Assembly (NCBI GenBank): GCA_024734495.1
Contig: JALMQS010000852.1
Span: 62,001 to 126,000, forward strand
Source of the DNA: Forficula auricularia
Taxonomy: Eukaryota; Arthropoda; Insecta; Dermaptera; Forficulidae
Direction: 5' to 3'
DNA length: 64,000 nucleotides
Below the pieces are notes generated by a model. It searched no databases. It had not been told where the DNA came from and saw only the letters and a program-made list of their open reading frames with translations. The translations under genes and the position numbers were made by a program. Below, piece by piece: positions 22,380 through 34,110 of the stretch (position 1 is its first letter; each line of letters begins with the position of its first letter).

Positions 22380-22727
22380 TGTCCGCCTCCCTGGTGTAAT
22401 AGTCAGAATGTCTGGCTGGCAGCCCGGAGGTCTCGGGTTCGATTCCCGGCTATACCCAGACATTTTTTCTGTAAGTATAGGGTCTGGTAATAAAAATTAA
22501 GTGGGAGATAAATTTAACCTAATTTATCGCGCGGAGAATTTACCACTGCTCGAAGCCCTTAAAAAACTTAGTAAATTGGATTGTATCTAGCTTTCTGAGA
22601 TTTGGCTCGTGATCCCGGCTTCTTTCCTTCTACTCTGTTCTTTTCACGATGGAGGGGCCATCCCATACAGGCCTTTAGGGGATGCACTTTCTGGGGTATC
22701 TCCTTCTCACATCAATATCATAAAAAA
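22380..22727 (+). mobile_element. tRNA-derived SINE (family A), copy 2
   Basis: Full-length: tRNA-like head with A-box region at 22391-22410 and B box GGTTCGATTCC at 22436-22446, the same body as 18122-18489, and the 3' end CATCAATATCAT plus A-rich tail. Confidence 0.9.
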
Positions 22728-23254
22728 GAAAACTCAAACGTTTCGTGAGAATTTCTTCCTTTATCAATGGGAAATTTGCAATTAAAAAAGAACAAAGAAA
22801 AAAACGTTGCTTTTTATTAAGCACGAAAGAAATTAAATATTTTGAATATAGAAAATAATAAAAATTGTCTTGGTGACCAAATTACTTACCTTTAATTCAA
22901 ATAAACATTATACATATTTGTGATAAATTATTTTTCTCCAAAATGATTGATAAATATTAGAAAAACAGTCCATATTTGTTATTTGTATTTATTTTTATTA
23001 TTATACATTAAACAATCATTAAAATTTTATATATATATAATTATATATATCCCTAATATATCAATTTTTCACATAAATATAAATATATAAGAAAAAAATA
23101 ATTATTGATTGTTATATGATTAAAAAATAAATAACAAATCTTTTATAAACCAATTTTGAAATGTTTAATCAAACCCAAATGTTTTCGGGAGAATTTCTCC
23201 CTTTATCAATGGAAATTTTTAAATTAAAATAAAAAAAAACTTTCTTTTTAACCG
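22728..23254 (-). repeat. Two TTGATAAAGG-type hairpins in related flanks
   Basis: Minus strand at 22741-22778 and 23170-23206: TTGATAAAGG-GAGAAATTCTCcC-GAAA. The stem is strong but the CTGANGA core is altered. Another is at 34170-34199. An R-type fragment lies at 23030-23075. Confidence 0.5.
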
Positions 23255-23535
23255 ACTTCAAAAAAAGGAAGAGGTTATCAATGAATTATCTTTACCATGT
23301 AGCCCGATTTCGATGATTTTTGTGCATTGGGTTCAGTATAGTTCCCGATTGGTCCCGTATAAATTTCATTGGTATTGGATCTTGTTTTTATGTATGTTCA
23401 GGCATAAATTCCTTGTAATAGACCGATTTCAATGATTCTTCTTTTATTGAAAAGGGGGTACATTAGGGGTAGTACTATATTAATTTGGTTAAGTTCTGAT
23501 GATGTTTGTTTGTCGATTTCTCTTTTTTAAAGCTC
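23251..23535 (+). repeat. GAAGTCGGT foldback, single outer arm
   Basis: Starts AACCGACTTCAAAAAAAGG and runs through 'gcattgggttcagtatag' and 'aatttggttaagttctgat'. No inner palindrome; a diverged solo arm. Confidence 0.65.
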
Positions 23536-24104
23536 AAAAAGCAATACACTCTATAAATACAATATTTGCTTTAAGATTAAGAAAGCAGTGGATTAAGAAC
23601 TTCCCCCCATTGAATAATCGCATTTACATAAAAAATACATTACATGTCCTATCAATAGATAATTAATGAAATAGAGATTGTAATAAATCATCTAAATTAT
23701 TGCGTATTTGAAACTGATTTTTTAAAGATAAAGAAAAAAGTACCGTTATTGAGGGAAATAGATCAGATGAATGGGTGGGTGGACCAGGAGGGCGGGTCTA
23801 GGGGAGCGGGAGAAATGCTGGAATTTGAATCTAGAAAATATTAAATGAATGTCTTGTTTTTACTTGTTGTGAAATTTATTATATCTAAAAGAATGTTATT
23901 TTATCATAAAACGAATTAGATTTTTTGTAAATAGTGATATCTTAATAATTAAGATATTTTTAAAACATATTAACAAAAATTTTGTTTACATTATTAATTG
24001 TTTTTTGTTTTTTAATTTTAAAACCCACTATAAGATTAAAAGAAATATTAATATATATTAAAATTAGATTACCGTGTACCTTAAATTAACCCAGGCAGCA
24101 AAAG

Positions 24105-24292
24105 TATATTCGAAGCCCCTAAAACCTTAGTAAATTTGATATTGAATTGTATCTAAGTTTCTGAGATTGGCTCGTGATCCCGGCTTCTTTTCCTTCTACT
24201 CTGTTCTTTTCACGATGGAGGGGCCAGCCCATACAGGCCTTTAGGGGATTCACCTTCTAGTGTATCTCCTTCTCACATCAATATCATTAAAA
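24105..24292 (+). mobile_element. SINE family A, 3' fragment
   Basis: Matches the second half of the 22380 copy ('tcgtgatcccggcttctttt', 'acgatggaggggccagccc', 'ctccttctcacatcaatat') with an A-rich tail. tRNA head absent. Confidence 0.8.
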
Positions 24293-24547
24293 AAAAATTC
24301 TATATATATTCTTTCAATATCTTTTCCCGACATATTCGGATATTCCGACGAAGTCCTATAAATCTACGTAGATATTCTAAGAATATGCTTAGATAAACAA
24401 AATGTCCGCCTAAAAATCTTCTAGCGATATCCTGGTAATATCCCCAGGAATATTCTAACAATCTTCTACAGATATCCTGTGAATATCCCGAATAATTTTT
24501 TAGCAACGAAATTTTCTCTGGAGAGAGACGGACTGGTAGAAATTTTA
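24293..24547. other. Unassigned; ATATCC-rich degenerate repeats
   Basis: Variations on 'gatatcctg.gaatat' recur. 'ctaacaatcttctacagata' occurs at 24454 and again at 24764, on either side of the next element. Confidence 0.4.
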
Positions 24548-24740
24548 ATTGAAGGTAATGGAAGGCAGCCCCATGTTTCATTCATTGACTCTTTGAAACC
24601 CTGAAGAAGGAGGAGAAAAATCCTCCGAAATGTCGGTTTGAAAGGAAAGGAGGAAGGATTCCAATATATTGCACCTTATTTGATATGTGTTAATTTTTTC
24701 TTTCCTCACTACCCCTGGGCTGCCTTCCATTACCTTCAAT
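24548..24740 (+). mobile_element. 193 bp element with 24 bp inverted ends and a hammerhead-like core
   Basis: Exact 24 bp inverted repeats at 24548-24571 and 24717-24740 (ATTGAAGGTAATGG..). The centre carries the best ribozyme candidate of the window at 24592-24643. Confidence 0.7.
24592..24643 (+). ncRNA. Hammerhead-type self-cleaving ribozyme candidate
   Basis: Stem I 5' strand TTTGAAACC (24592-24600), core CTGAAGA (24601-24607), one extra A, stem II GGAGGA/TCCTCC (24609-24614 / 24621-24626), GAAA (24627-24630), TGTC (24631-24634), stem I 3' strand GGTTTGAAA (24635-24643). Stem I pairs at 8 of 9 positions and the GTC triplet is the usual cleavage site. The single A between the core and stem II departs from the textbook consensus. 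Stem III would be only 1-2 bp, typical of dimer-active hammerheads of Penelope-like elements. Activity is inferred. Confidence 0.6.
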
Positions 24741-25051
24741 CCAGAAAAATTTTATACAATTTACTCTAACAATCTTCTACAGATATCCTCGGAATGTATA
24801 TAACCAGGGATGATCGAAATTTGGATATTTGTGTAGCACATTAAATTCTATTTCCCGGAATATTTCTTGTTTATTCTTGGAATATTCGGAAAAGAATATT
24901 CTCAGAAGATTAACGCTCATACAAATATACTGTGGATCTCCTGGAGATAATTGGAATATATATGTCCTTTAAATAACTTCTTAGAATATTCTGGGGATAT
25001 TGTGTGTTATCTGGGAAATATAATAATTCAAATTTTGAAAAAAAAGTTGCT
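24741..25051. other. Unassigned
   Basis: Continuation of the ATATCC/GAATAT-rich stretch; no gene. Confidence 0.4.
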
Positions 25052-25256
25052 TACATACATACATTACATGTCCTATCAATAGATAATTAATGAAATAGAG
25101 ATTGTAATAAATCATTTAAATTATTGCGTATTCGAAACTGATTTTTTAAAGATAACGAAAAATGTGCCGTTATTGAGAGAAATAGATCAGCTGAATGGGT
25201 GGGTGGACCAGGGGGCGGGACCAGGGGAATGCTGGAAATTGAATCTAGAAAATCAG

Positions 25257-25861
25257 AAAAGCAACATGCAATTCAATACACACACACACACAGACAGATA
25301 GAGAGGAAATTTCTTCATTTTGGTTCCATTCTATCGTCAATTTGTTATCCCCACTCGACAAGTGTCATTAATCTTTTTCGAACCTAAATTAGAGCTAGAC
25401 GTATAGGTAAGAGTAGAGAAAAAAAATATAAGGAAATATCATTTGACTTTGCAAAAGTGAAAATACAAGAAAGATTTATTGTCAAAGTATCAAATTATAT
25501 GGAGATTTTTTGGGTGAAATTTGACAAACCAATATAATGAATGGTGGAGAGATTTATATTCATTTCTTAAATTGAAAAACACACACACACATATATATAT
25601 AAGGGAAAAGATTTATTATCATCATTGATTTCTATATGTTAATTAAATAGAAGGGGGAAAAAATAATCAAAACATTTTCACTTTATTAGTGTAAAATTTA
25701 GCTATAATTAAAAAGCCTTCTTTTTTTGGAATAAATTTTCAATTATAGATTAAACGATTTTGAACCACGTGATTTCAATCAAATTTTATTATAATAATAC
25801 TTAAACTGTTTTTGAATAAACTCTGAGTTCAAGAAAATATCTTATAGATCATCAATAAAAA
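25257..25861. other. Unassigned AT-rich DNA
   Basis: Short (CA)n at 25281-25291 and 25579-25591. No gene. Confidence 0.4.
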
Positions 25862-26585
25862 TAATTTTTAAGAAAAAAATAAAAACCGACTTCAAAAAGT
25901 TAAATGCAACAAATAAAATACACTAAAAGGTATAAAATAATTATTATCTTATTTAGTTACAACTAAACGACGAAATATTAACATGGAATTACTTTTTGAA
26001 GTCGGTGCCAAACTAACTATACCTATAAGCGAGCATACCCTCCAAACGTACTAAGTAAGATCCGTCGAGTGCGATTCATAAAAGGTATATGTATGGCACC
26101 GACTTAAAAAAGTTTAATATTTCGTCGTTTAGTTGTAACTAAATAAGATAATAATTATTTTATACCTTTTAGTGTATTTTATTTGTTGCATTTAATTTTT
26201 TGAAGTCGGTTTTTATTTTTTTCTTAAAAATTATTTTTATTTTTCTCTTTTTAGTGATGTTATTAATAGTGATTATATCATCAGAACTTGACCAAATTAA
26301 TATGACACCATCCCTAAGACACCCCCTTTCGGATAAAAAAAGAACCATCGAAATCGGTTCATAAACAAAGAGGTTAGGTCTAAACAAACCTAATAAAAAA
26401 GGTCTAAAACCTATGAAAAAAAATACGAAAAAAATGGGACCAATCGGAAGCTAGACTGGACCCAATGCAAAAAAAATTTTCAAAATCGGTTGAGAATTGG
26501 CGGAGATATGAGGTAACATAGGCACAAAAAAAAAAAAAAATTCAATCGAATAGAGAACCTCCTCCTTTTTTGAAGTCGGTTAAAA
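25862..26585 (-). mobile_element. GAAGTCGGT foldback element, copy 2
   Basis: Inner palindrome 25865-26240 with the loop in orientation B ('cctataagcgagc' first), then an outer arm to 26585. Same parts as copy 1. Confidence 0.75.
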
Positions 26586-26710
26586 AGAGCCCTGAGAGAA
26601 GATCTAGAACAGAGGTGTCCAACCTACGGTCAGCGGGCCGCATGCGACCCAGCGCTAAGATGAATGCGGCCCGACACAAAATCACAAGAATAAAAGCTAT
26701 AAAATTTTTT

Positions 26711-26711
<1 letters not shown>

Positions 26712-26764
<53 letters not shown>
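26712..26764 (+). repeat. (TA)n microsatellite
   Basis: About 26 TA units. Confidence 0.95.
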
Positions 26765-26767
<3 letters not shown>

Positions 26768-27273
26768 GATAATAAACTCTACAATAAATTAAAATAAGTT
26801 AAAAACGATTTATTAAATAAAAGTTTACATTGAGAAAATGTGAGGAAAGAAATTTTTTTATAATAAACAAACATGGACAAAATCAATAAAGTAAAATGTA
26901 TATTCCTTGACTTGCGATTCTTTGCCTTGGTCGCTGCATATACAGGGTGGTGACTTGGTCGACGCAGCATAGCGATTACAATGTTAATTTTTGAATGTGC
27001 ATTTATTTGCTCCCCTAATTATTTTAGAGTTAAAGTTCTTATAGGTTATTTGTAGAGGAAATAATACTGAATCCGAACATATTTTTGTTTTCAAATTTTG
27101 AAATTTAAGAACCGTAATAATCAACATTATAAATAATTGTATTTTAGTAATGAAGCTGTTGAAGCTTTTATTTTTGTGATTAATTTGATTAAAGTTTAAA
27201 TTTTTATTTAAATCACACATGATTACTTTATAATTATTTATTGAAACAAATAATTACAATTTTAATACGACGT

Positions 27274-27312
27274 TTCGATCGACTTATCCTGCGATCGTTC
27301 TCAAGTATGAGT
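27274..27312 (-). repeat. GAAACGTCGT-type hairpin, paired with 28464-28500
   Basis: Minus strand: CTTGAGAA-CGATCG..CGATCG-AAACGTC. It is inverted relative to 28464-28500 (+). Stem strong; core differs from CTGANGA, so it is a cousin of the hammerhead-type motif rather than a match. Confidence 0.5.
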
Positions 27313-27686
27313 ACCCACTCCGATTATAGGTTAACTGAGTCAATCATGTTTATCTGGGCTCAAAGCCCAAATATACCGACGGCATCAGCGCCCCCTGTCG
27401 GATTGAGCATTACATGTTTTTAAAGATTATAAAAACAAAAAAATTATATTGACAAATCAAATGATAATAATAGCAATAATAGTACATAACAATTAATTCA
27501 CTATATCAAGAATGTTATAGTTTACATCGTTGGATTTTTTAATATAAGGTACATTTTGTATATTAACATATTTTTACATGAAGTTAGCAACCCTGACATC
27601 TGTAAGTTGGCACGGTATTCAAAAATGTTTTGATAATTAAAAAGTTTTTTAGAAATTCTAAAAAGCATTTCTTTAAACTTATTTTT

Positions 27687-28440
27687 AACCGACTTCAAAA
27701 AAGGAGGAGGTTCTCTATTCGATTGAATTTTTTTTTTTTTTTTTTTTTTTTGTGCCAATGTTACCTCATATCTCCGCCAATTGTCAACCGATTTTGAAAA
27801 TTTTTTCTGCATTGGGTCCAGTCTAGCTTCCGATTGGTCCCATTTTTTTTCGATTTTTTTTCATAGGTATTAGACCTTTTTTATTAGGCTTGTTCAGGAC
27901 TAACTTCTTTGTTTATCAACCGATTTCGATGATTCTTTTTTTATTGGAAAGGGGGTATCTTAGGGATGGTGTCATATTAATTTGGTCAAGTTCTGATGAT
28001 ATAATCACTATTAATAACAACACTAAAAAAGAGAAAAATAAAAATAATTTTTAAGAAAAAAATAAAAACCGACTTCAAAAAATTAAATGCAACAAATATA
28101 AAAATACACTAAAAGGTATAAAATAATTATTATCTTATTTAGTTACAACTAAACGACGAAATATTAACATGAAATTACTTTTTGAAGTTGGTACCAAATA
28201 TATACCTTTTATGAATCGCACTCGACGGATCTTACTTAGTACGTTTGGCGGGTACGCTCGCTTATAGGTATAGTTTGTTTGGCACCGACTTTAAAAAGTA
28301 ATTTCGTGTTAATATTTCGTCGTTTAGTTGTAACTAAATAAGATAATAATTATTTTATACCTTTTAGTGTATTTTTATATTCATTGCATTTAATTTTTTG
28401 AAGTCGGTTTTTATTTTTTTCTTAAAAATTTTTATTTACC
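27687..28440 (+). mobile_element. GAAGTCGGT foldback element, copy 3
   Basis: Outer arm starts AACCGACTTCAAAAAAGG at 27688; inner palindrome 28045-28440 with the loop in orientation A. It is the innermost of four nested insertions. Confidence 0.75.
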
Positions 28441-29523
28441 AAATATTTTTGATAACTTAAGTTTGAGAACGATCGCAGAATAAGTCGATCGAAACGTCGT
28501 ATTAAAATTGTAATTATTTGTTTCAATAAATAATTATAAAGTAATCATGTGTGATTTAAATAAAAATTTAAACTTTAATAATTGTATTTTTAGAAAAATC
28601 ACTGAGGCCATGGAATTATTAAAACAAACAAGGCATTTTCATTTGTTGTTTCTAAGTGACGTTTAATAGTGATGTCTTTAGTGATTATTTTAGAGCATAA
28701 TTAGAATACAAAAAACTGAGCAGAATTAAAATTCTAAAAGATAATTACATCAGATTTTGTCTAATTCATAATTTAAAAGTCCAAAAAACGATTTTAAAAA
28801 TGTAGATATTTATTTAAAAAATTTAAATTCAAAACTTTTATTGTTGTCGATTGTTTAAGTTTTATTGTTTATACTAGTCTCAAAATGGATTCATATTGGT
28901 GAACAAATCTATGATTATAAAACAAAACTTAACTTTTTTTAAAGTCAGTTCTTATTACAATGTATTCATTACAAGAAAAAGTTGAAATAATTAAGTATTA
29001 GTAATTATGTTAAAAAATTAAATTCTGTTTACCTTACTAATTTTATTGTTTTAATTACGTTTAAAAATATTACTTATAATTTCGTTGATTATTCTTGTGA
29101 AAATTTAAAAGCTCGTTCTAAACTTCATCTAAGTGAATCTACTATTTTTATTTATCAATGACGAATACAAAACTCAGCCCATTCAAATTTAACGAGTTTC
29201 TCATTATGGTAATCAATAAATTCTAATAAGAACTGATTTTAAAAAGTTCAAATATAACAAACAACAAATGAAAATGCCTTGTTTGTTTTAATAATTCCAT
29301 GGCCTCAGTGATTTTTGCAAAAATACAATTATTTATAATGTTGATTATTACGGTTCTGAAATTTCAAAATTTGAAAACAAAAATATGTTCGGATTCAGTA
29401 TATTTTTCATCTACAAAAAACCTATAAGAACTTTAACTCTAAAATAATTAGGGGAGCAAATAAATGCACATTCAAAAACTAACATTGTAATCGCTATGCT
29501 GCGTCGGCCAAGTCACCACCCTG

Positions 29524-30231
29524 ATATATATATAAACTAATTAATTGATTCTAATTAGGTTACCATGGCAACAACACTGTATTTATTATTATTGAATTAG
29601 AAAATAAACAAACATGTTGTTCGTTTTAACTCATATAGGTATGTACTTTATAATTTATTTATTATAAATTGAATATTAAAAGTTAATCATTTGTATAATA
29701 TTTTTTTTTTCGTTTAGACCCTTGGGATCACGTAAAGCTTGATGTCTCTGTCTGGTTGGACCTTTCACACCTCTATCTTTTTCCGGAACATGTTATCGAG
29801 TTCCATGGTCAGGCTATGTAATTTTGGAAAATGAAAATCTAGGCCCTTGTACCAAACTCAACCAAATTTTGTATACATAATCAGTGGGCCCACAGTAATC
29901 TAAAAATCCAAAAACTAACCCCTCTAACCTACATGATTATAAATAATTTTATTAAATATTAAATTATAAGGAGAGGGCCAGGTTGTATGGTAAAGTCAAG
30001 TGGATGGCCAGATCAGAACACGTCAGCTTATTTTGTCTGTTGTTTACTATGAAATGTAATATGGCTTTCCCATATGACATTAGACATTCTATGATTTTTG
30101 TCAAAGCTCATACCATCATTGTACTTACATTCTTTGCTGTTTTATGCTTAAAAACTATTGTTAGAATCAGAATAATTTATGTGGGGCCCAAAACAATTTA
30201 TTTTCTTTAAATGTGGCCCAAGGATGCCAAT
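29524..30231. repeat. hAT interior: family F repeat unit and 16.9 kb-type fragment
   Basis: 29833-29925 is one family F unit ('accaaactcaaccaaatttt', 'cagtgggcccacagtaatc'); 29974-30035 matches 17056-17120. The 75-residue frame at 29983 is not a supported gene. Confidence 0.55.
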
Positions 30232-30255
30232 AGGTTGGACACCCCTGATCTGGAA

Positions 30256-31080
30256 GATAAAAAGAATGTGTACATGAAGTAGCATTATTTTTTAGGTTTA
30301 TTATAGATATCTTGCTCCTAAAACAAGAGATCTTTAAGAGAATGCCAAAAGATTTCTAACTTTAAGATGTCTAAAAGTTAGACTTGTATTATCTGGGTAC
30401 TATTTATTTGTATCAAGCAGAGGATTACCTTATTCTTTTCTCCTCATGATTGCAAAATAACCATATATTGGGAACAATAAGGATTTTTTTTTAATTAACT
30501 TTAAAATGACGGTGTCAAAGATTTTTGATTTTCCCTTCTCAATTACAATGCTTACCAAATGGGAAGTATATATTTTAAGGGAAATATAAAACATTTGAGA
30601 ATGCCTTACTAAAGAAAGCTATTGTAAAATATCGAGAATTGATTGAAATATCAGATAAATATTTAAAAATATCGTATTTATCAAGTTTATCTAAAGCCTG
30701 TGTACTTTCGGTTGCCTAAATACAGGAGCTTGAAAAAAATATACATTTACAATCTCTTTATAAATCAGTGTCATAAAAATAATTTCAAAAATATTTGAAT
30801 TATTTAAAAACGTATATTTTTTTCTGAATCCAATGATATATAACACTTTATTATTTCTATTATTTCAAGTATTTTTTTTATTAAAAACTAATTATTTTTG
30901 AATTTTGACTTACTTCTTATCATTGTTAAACTAATTAATTTTTATATTATTTATTGTTGATTCTTAATATCAATTAAAGTTCTAATTATTTATTTTTATA
31001 TATAAATATTTTCAGTCCATTGTTTAGTTTATTATTGACAAAAATATATTCTATATATTAAGAGTGAAGTAGTTTTTGGA
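30256..31080. other. Unassigned AT-rich DNA
   Basis: No gene. 30407-30432 carries the 'atcaagcagagga' core of the 7718 palindrome. Confidence 0.4.
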
Positions 31081-31093
31081 GACGAACTGAAAA

Positions 31094-31375
31094 GTGAATT
31101 GAGTGGATTTTGATGAGGGAGTCCAAAGTTCAAAAAAGAGAGATTTTTTTAATGCAATACTGACGTTTCGGAGCTTTACTCCTTCTTCAGGGTTTTGAAA
31201 GGTCAATAGAGAAAATACCATGTGTCAGAGGAGACAGGGGGTATTTCCTTCACTGACCTTTCAAAACCCTGAAGAAGGAGGAGTAAAGCTCCGAAACGTC
31301 GCTATTAAATAAAAAATTAAAATTATCTCTCTTTCTTAAACTTTGGACTGCCTCATCAAATTCTATTTATTTTTT
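31094..31375. mobile_element. Inverted repeat with a mirrored pair of hammerhead-like hairpins
   Basis: Arms about 31108-31203 and 31254-31365. Each arm has CTGAAGA-A-GGAG..CTCC-GAAACGTC: minus strand 31166-31190 and plus strand 31269-31297. ACGT after GAA is self-complementary, as in dimer-type hammerheads. Stem I flanks are not convincingly complementary. Confidence 0.6.
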
Positions 31376-31417
31376 CAGCAAAATTAATTAAAAATTTAGA
31401 GTTATTATTGGTGAAAT

Positions 31418-31692
31418 AAGGCTACTGTGGGTCAGTGGTCAGAGTGTTGGGCCGCTGTCCTGAAGCATGCTGGTTCGAGCCTGAGCCTCGGCAGATATTC
31501 GCAGCCGCCTCCTCTTAGAAAGCAATGGCAAACTACCAAGAGTATAATTGGCTAGTCAACCTCTACAAAGTAGCCGTTCGGAACCGGCGTTAAAAAGTAG
31601 GTCCGTATATCTGTGTAAAACAGCTAAACAAACTCACCACAGGTATATGTGGAGAAGCGTCAGAGAGACCTGGTATGGCACTTAAAAAAAGA
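31418..31692 (+). mobile_element. tRNA-derived SINE (family D) with target duplication
   Basis: tRNA-like head with A-box region 'tgggtcagtggtcagag' and B box GGTTCGAGCC (31472-31481), body with 'aatggcaaactacc', 3' end A-rich. Flanked by the exact 11 bp repeat ATTGGTGAAAT at 31407-31417 and 31693-31703. Confidence 0.9.
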
Positions 31693-31703
31693 ATTGGTGA
31701 AAT

Positions 31704-33340
31704 TTTTACAGCAATTTAAGAAAATGCTTGAAAAAAAAAACTCAATGAGTAGTGGGGTATATCTACCATATGTACTTAAGTAGAGATGGAGTTAAAAGCC
31801 CGTTATTTATTGATGACGTCGGAGTTGATCTAGTTGCAAGAAGAATTGGCTGAATGGCAGAGAACTAACCTAGCTAGAGGCTCGATTCTCGTGAAGAGCC
31901 TTAAGACCTCTGACCTGAGGGGGAATTGCAATGCGGGTGGCAATCAAAACAACAACAGCAACTGTTACGTCAACATTTGAATCTGTACGCAACAATCACA
32001 TTAATTATTTATTATCTTCTTTTGTCTTTAGATAGGCAATCATTTCTATTGAATTTACTATAATTCTCATAAATAAGTGCATGGCGTCACTGAGTTTTGC
32101 TCAATTTTAACATTTATCAAAAAATAATAAGTAATAAAAATTTATTCTAATCTGTATCATGCCTATATTCAAAATATTTATTTGATTTTAGGACTTTAGT
32201 TTATATTTATATATATTTTAAAGCAGCTATCGCTCCGTGTGCAACTGCGCTTAGCGCCATCCGTGGCCGAAAAAACAACTTCAGGTACAATAATAGTGTA
32301 TAAAAGCAATAGGCATTTACGAAAAATAGTTAATTTCATAAAATATACAATATTTAAAAACTAAAATAATAATAGATTTCTGTAATAAATAAATTTGTTA
32401 ATAAACAATTAAAATAATAGCTTGAAAATTATAATTTTTCAATTAAAAAAAAATCTTTAAAAATTCTTATTGAGGTTAACCTTTATGAAATGTCATAATG
32501 GATAAAATTATTAAAACTTGCTTTAAAAAAATTAAGCATTCAATTGATTTTAATAAACAAAAAGAAAATAAACATAAGTAAATTTCGAGCACTTGAAACT
32601 CTCGGTATTTTATTACTGAAGATTCTGATCTCCGTAGTATTATTGCTGAATTGTCAAAGATAGTCGGATTATAACTTGGACTTTCCGGATTTTCGGATTT
32701 TTTTATTTTCAGCAAAATGAAAACTACAGATTCTACTCCGTTTTTGTGGAATCCAATCTGATCTATCTAACCTCTAATTTTTCATTTAAATAATATGCGT
32801 GTAAATATTTATGAATATTAGGTATCATTTCTCAATTATCTACAACTGTTTGTATGAATGAATGATTTATTTCCTTATACTTATTCCGACTTTTTTGAAG
32901 ATTTCAATAAAACAATCAAACAAATCAATGCACAAGTCTAAACACTTTGTGTGGATAGTTATATATAGCCGAAGGAAAACAATAAAATTCATAGTTAGAA
33001 TTTAGTGAAATGTTTTTACAGTTCGTCACAGAGCACTTGAAAACTTCTTTTTTACTTGAATTCATCATCAATTGATTCACTTTATAAGTTAAAGTAAAAT
33101 CATTAAACACTTTTTTATTCAGTAAAATACACGTTAATATATACAGATGAATGCTAAATAAAGAGAATAGATTGTACCCGAAGTTCTTAAAAGTGTCACC
33201 TATGGCGCTGCCTCTGTTGCGCACGGATCGAATATTTTCAAATTTGTTATAATTTCTATTGATAAGGGAGGATTTCTAGTCAAACGTTTGCTATTCTAAT
33301 ATGAACGTTTAAAAATCAGTAGAGATTGTGGTGTTGGTGA
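31704..33340. other. Unassigned, mostly AT-rich
   Basis: 31805-31975 is less AT-rich with a weak tRNA-like segment ('aggctcgattctcg') but no convincing A box or tail. No protein domain in the 79-99 aa frames. Confidence 0.4.
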
Positions 33341-33700
33341 AAGGTGAAACATCTTTAATAAAGATAAGAGTAAATAAATATTTTATTTAATATGGATTTA
33401 CTATGAGTTAAGGATACTGGGTCACTTATTTCACATTAAAATTAAAAAATTAAAAGATGATATGTGTTTATTGAACAGAGGTTCAATAAACACATATATA
33501 ACCTGTTATTTAATAAGTTGAATTAGTTACTTTCTGTATTTCCTGAAGATGGGTTGATAGCCCGAAATATATATATTGAAAAAGAAAAAAATTTTACATC
33601 TTTTAATTTTTTAATTTTAATGTGAAATAAGTGACCCAGTATCCTTAACTCATAGTAAATTAAATAAAATATTTATTTACTCTTATCTTTATGAACGTTT
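33341..33700 (+). mobile_element. Foldback with central hammerhead-like motif
   Basis: Arms 33345-33464 and 33597-33695 are complementary ('gagttaaggatactgggtca'). The loop has, at 33539-33581, TTTC-CTGAAGA-T-GGG..CCC-GAAA-(TA)n-TT-GAAA: core, stem II, a palindromic AT stem III and a 4 bp stem I. Confidence 0.6.
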
Positions 33701-33769
33701 AAAGATTAATTTTTTATAAAAAAGATTTTGTATTTATTTTTATACCTATACCCTCAATCAATAAAATTG

Positions 33770-34110
33770 TTTCAATGTATCAAATAATATTTAATTGTTA
33801 AAAAATATAAACTAATAGTTAATTCCACTGCTTTTTTGATCTCAAAGTAATTATATATATATATATATATATAGCTATATCCCTAATATATCATTTTTTG
33901 ACAAACATTTAAAAATCTTTCTTTTTTGAGAAGAAACACACTAGTTTAGTTTTTTAAATTATATTCGACTTTAACTTCAGCAAAAATTGTATTTCTCATT
34001 TAATTAAACTCTGAAAAAAACCAGTCCAGCATTAATATCTCTTTCTACATTAAAGTATTATTAACCTCACCTGTGGAGTAGTTTATCATCAAACACTCTT
34101 CTGTTTTAAA
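33770..34110 (+). repeat. Repeat R, partial copy 4
   Basis: 'aattccactgcttttttgat', 'tagctatatccctaatat', 'cagcattaatat' and 'catcaaacactcttct' in the same order as 2430-4150, more diverged. Confidence 0.7.

Larger units (their letters stand above)
23625..25256 (+). repeat. Direct repeat pair ~210 bp, 1.43 kb apart
   Basis: 23625-23840 and 25052-25256 share 'acattacatgtcctatcaat', 'gaaatagagattgtaataaa' and 'gaatgggtgggtggacca'. Between them lie a SINE A 3' fragment and the hammerhead-containing repeat. The pair could be ends of a composite insertion or a segmental duplication. Confidence 0.7.
26943..29523. mobile_element. Foldback element CAGGGTGGTGACTTGG nested in the hAT
   Basis: Arms 26943-27155 and 29312-29523, ends CAGGGTGGTGACTTGG, flanked by TATA. 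Further inverted pairs occur inside: 27185-27316 with 28463-28590, and 28580-28651 with 29267-29336. The end sequence and TA flanks suggest a Tc1/mariner-type MITE; no transposase seen. Confidence 0.75.
26610..30247. mobile_element. hAT-type insertion, 3.6 kb, filled by nested elements
   Basis: Ends CAGAGGTGTCCAACCT (26610-26625) and AGGTTGGACACCCCTG (30232-30247), 15 of 16 paired. Flanked by ATCTAGAA (26602-26609) and ATCTGGAA (30248-30255), an 8 bp duplication with one mismatch. Subterminal GCGGGCCGCATGCGACCC is typical of hAT ends. No transposase left. Confidence 0.85.

Noticed and set aside
31805..31975. Another tRNA-derived SINE
   Set aside because: A weak B-box-like 'aggctcgattctcg' only; no A box, tail or target duplication.
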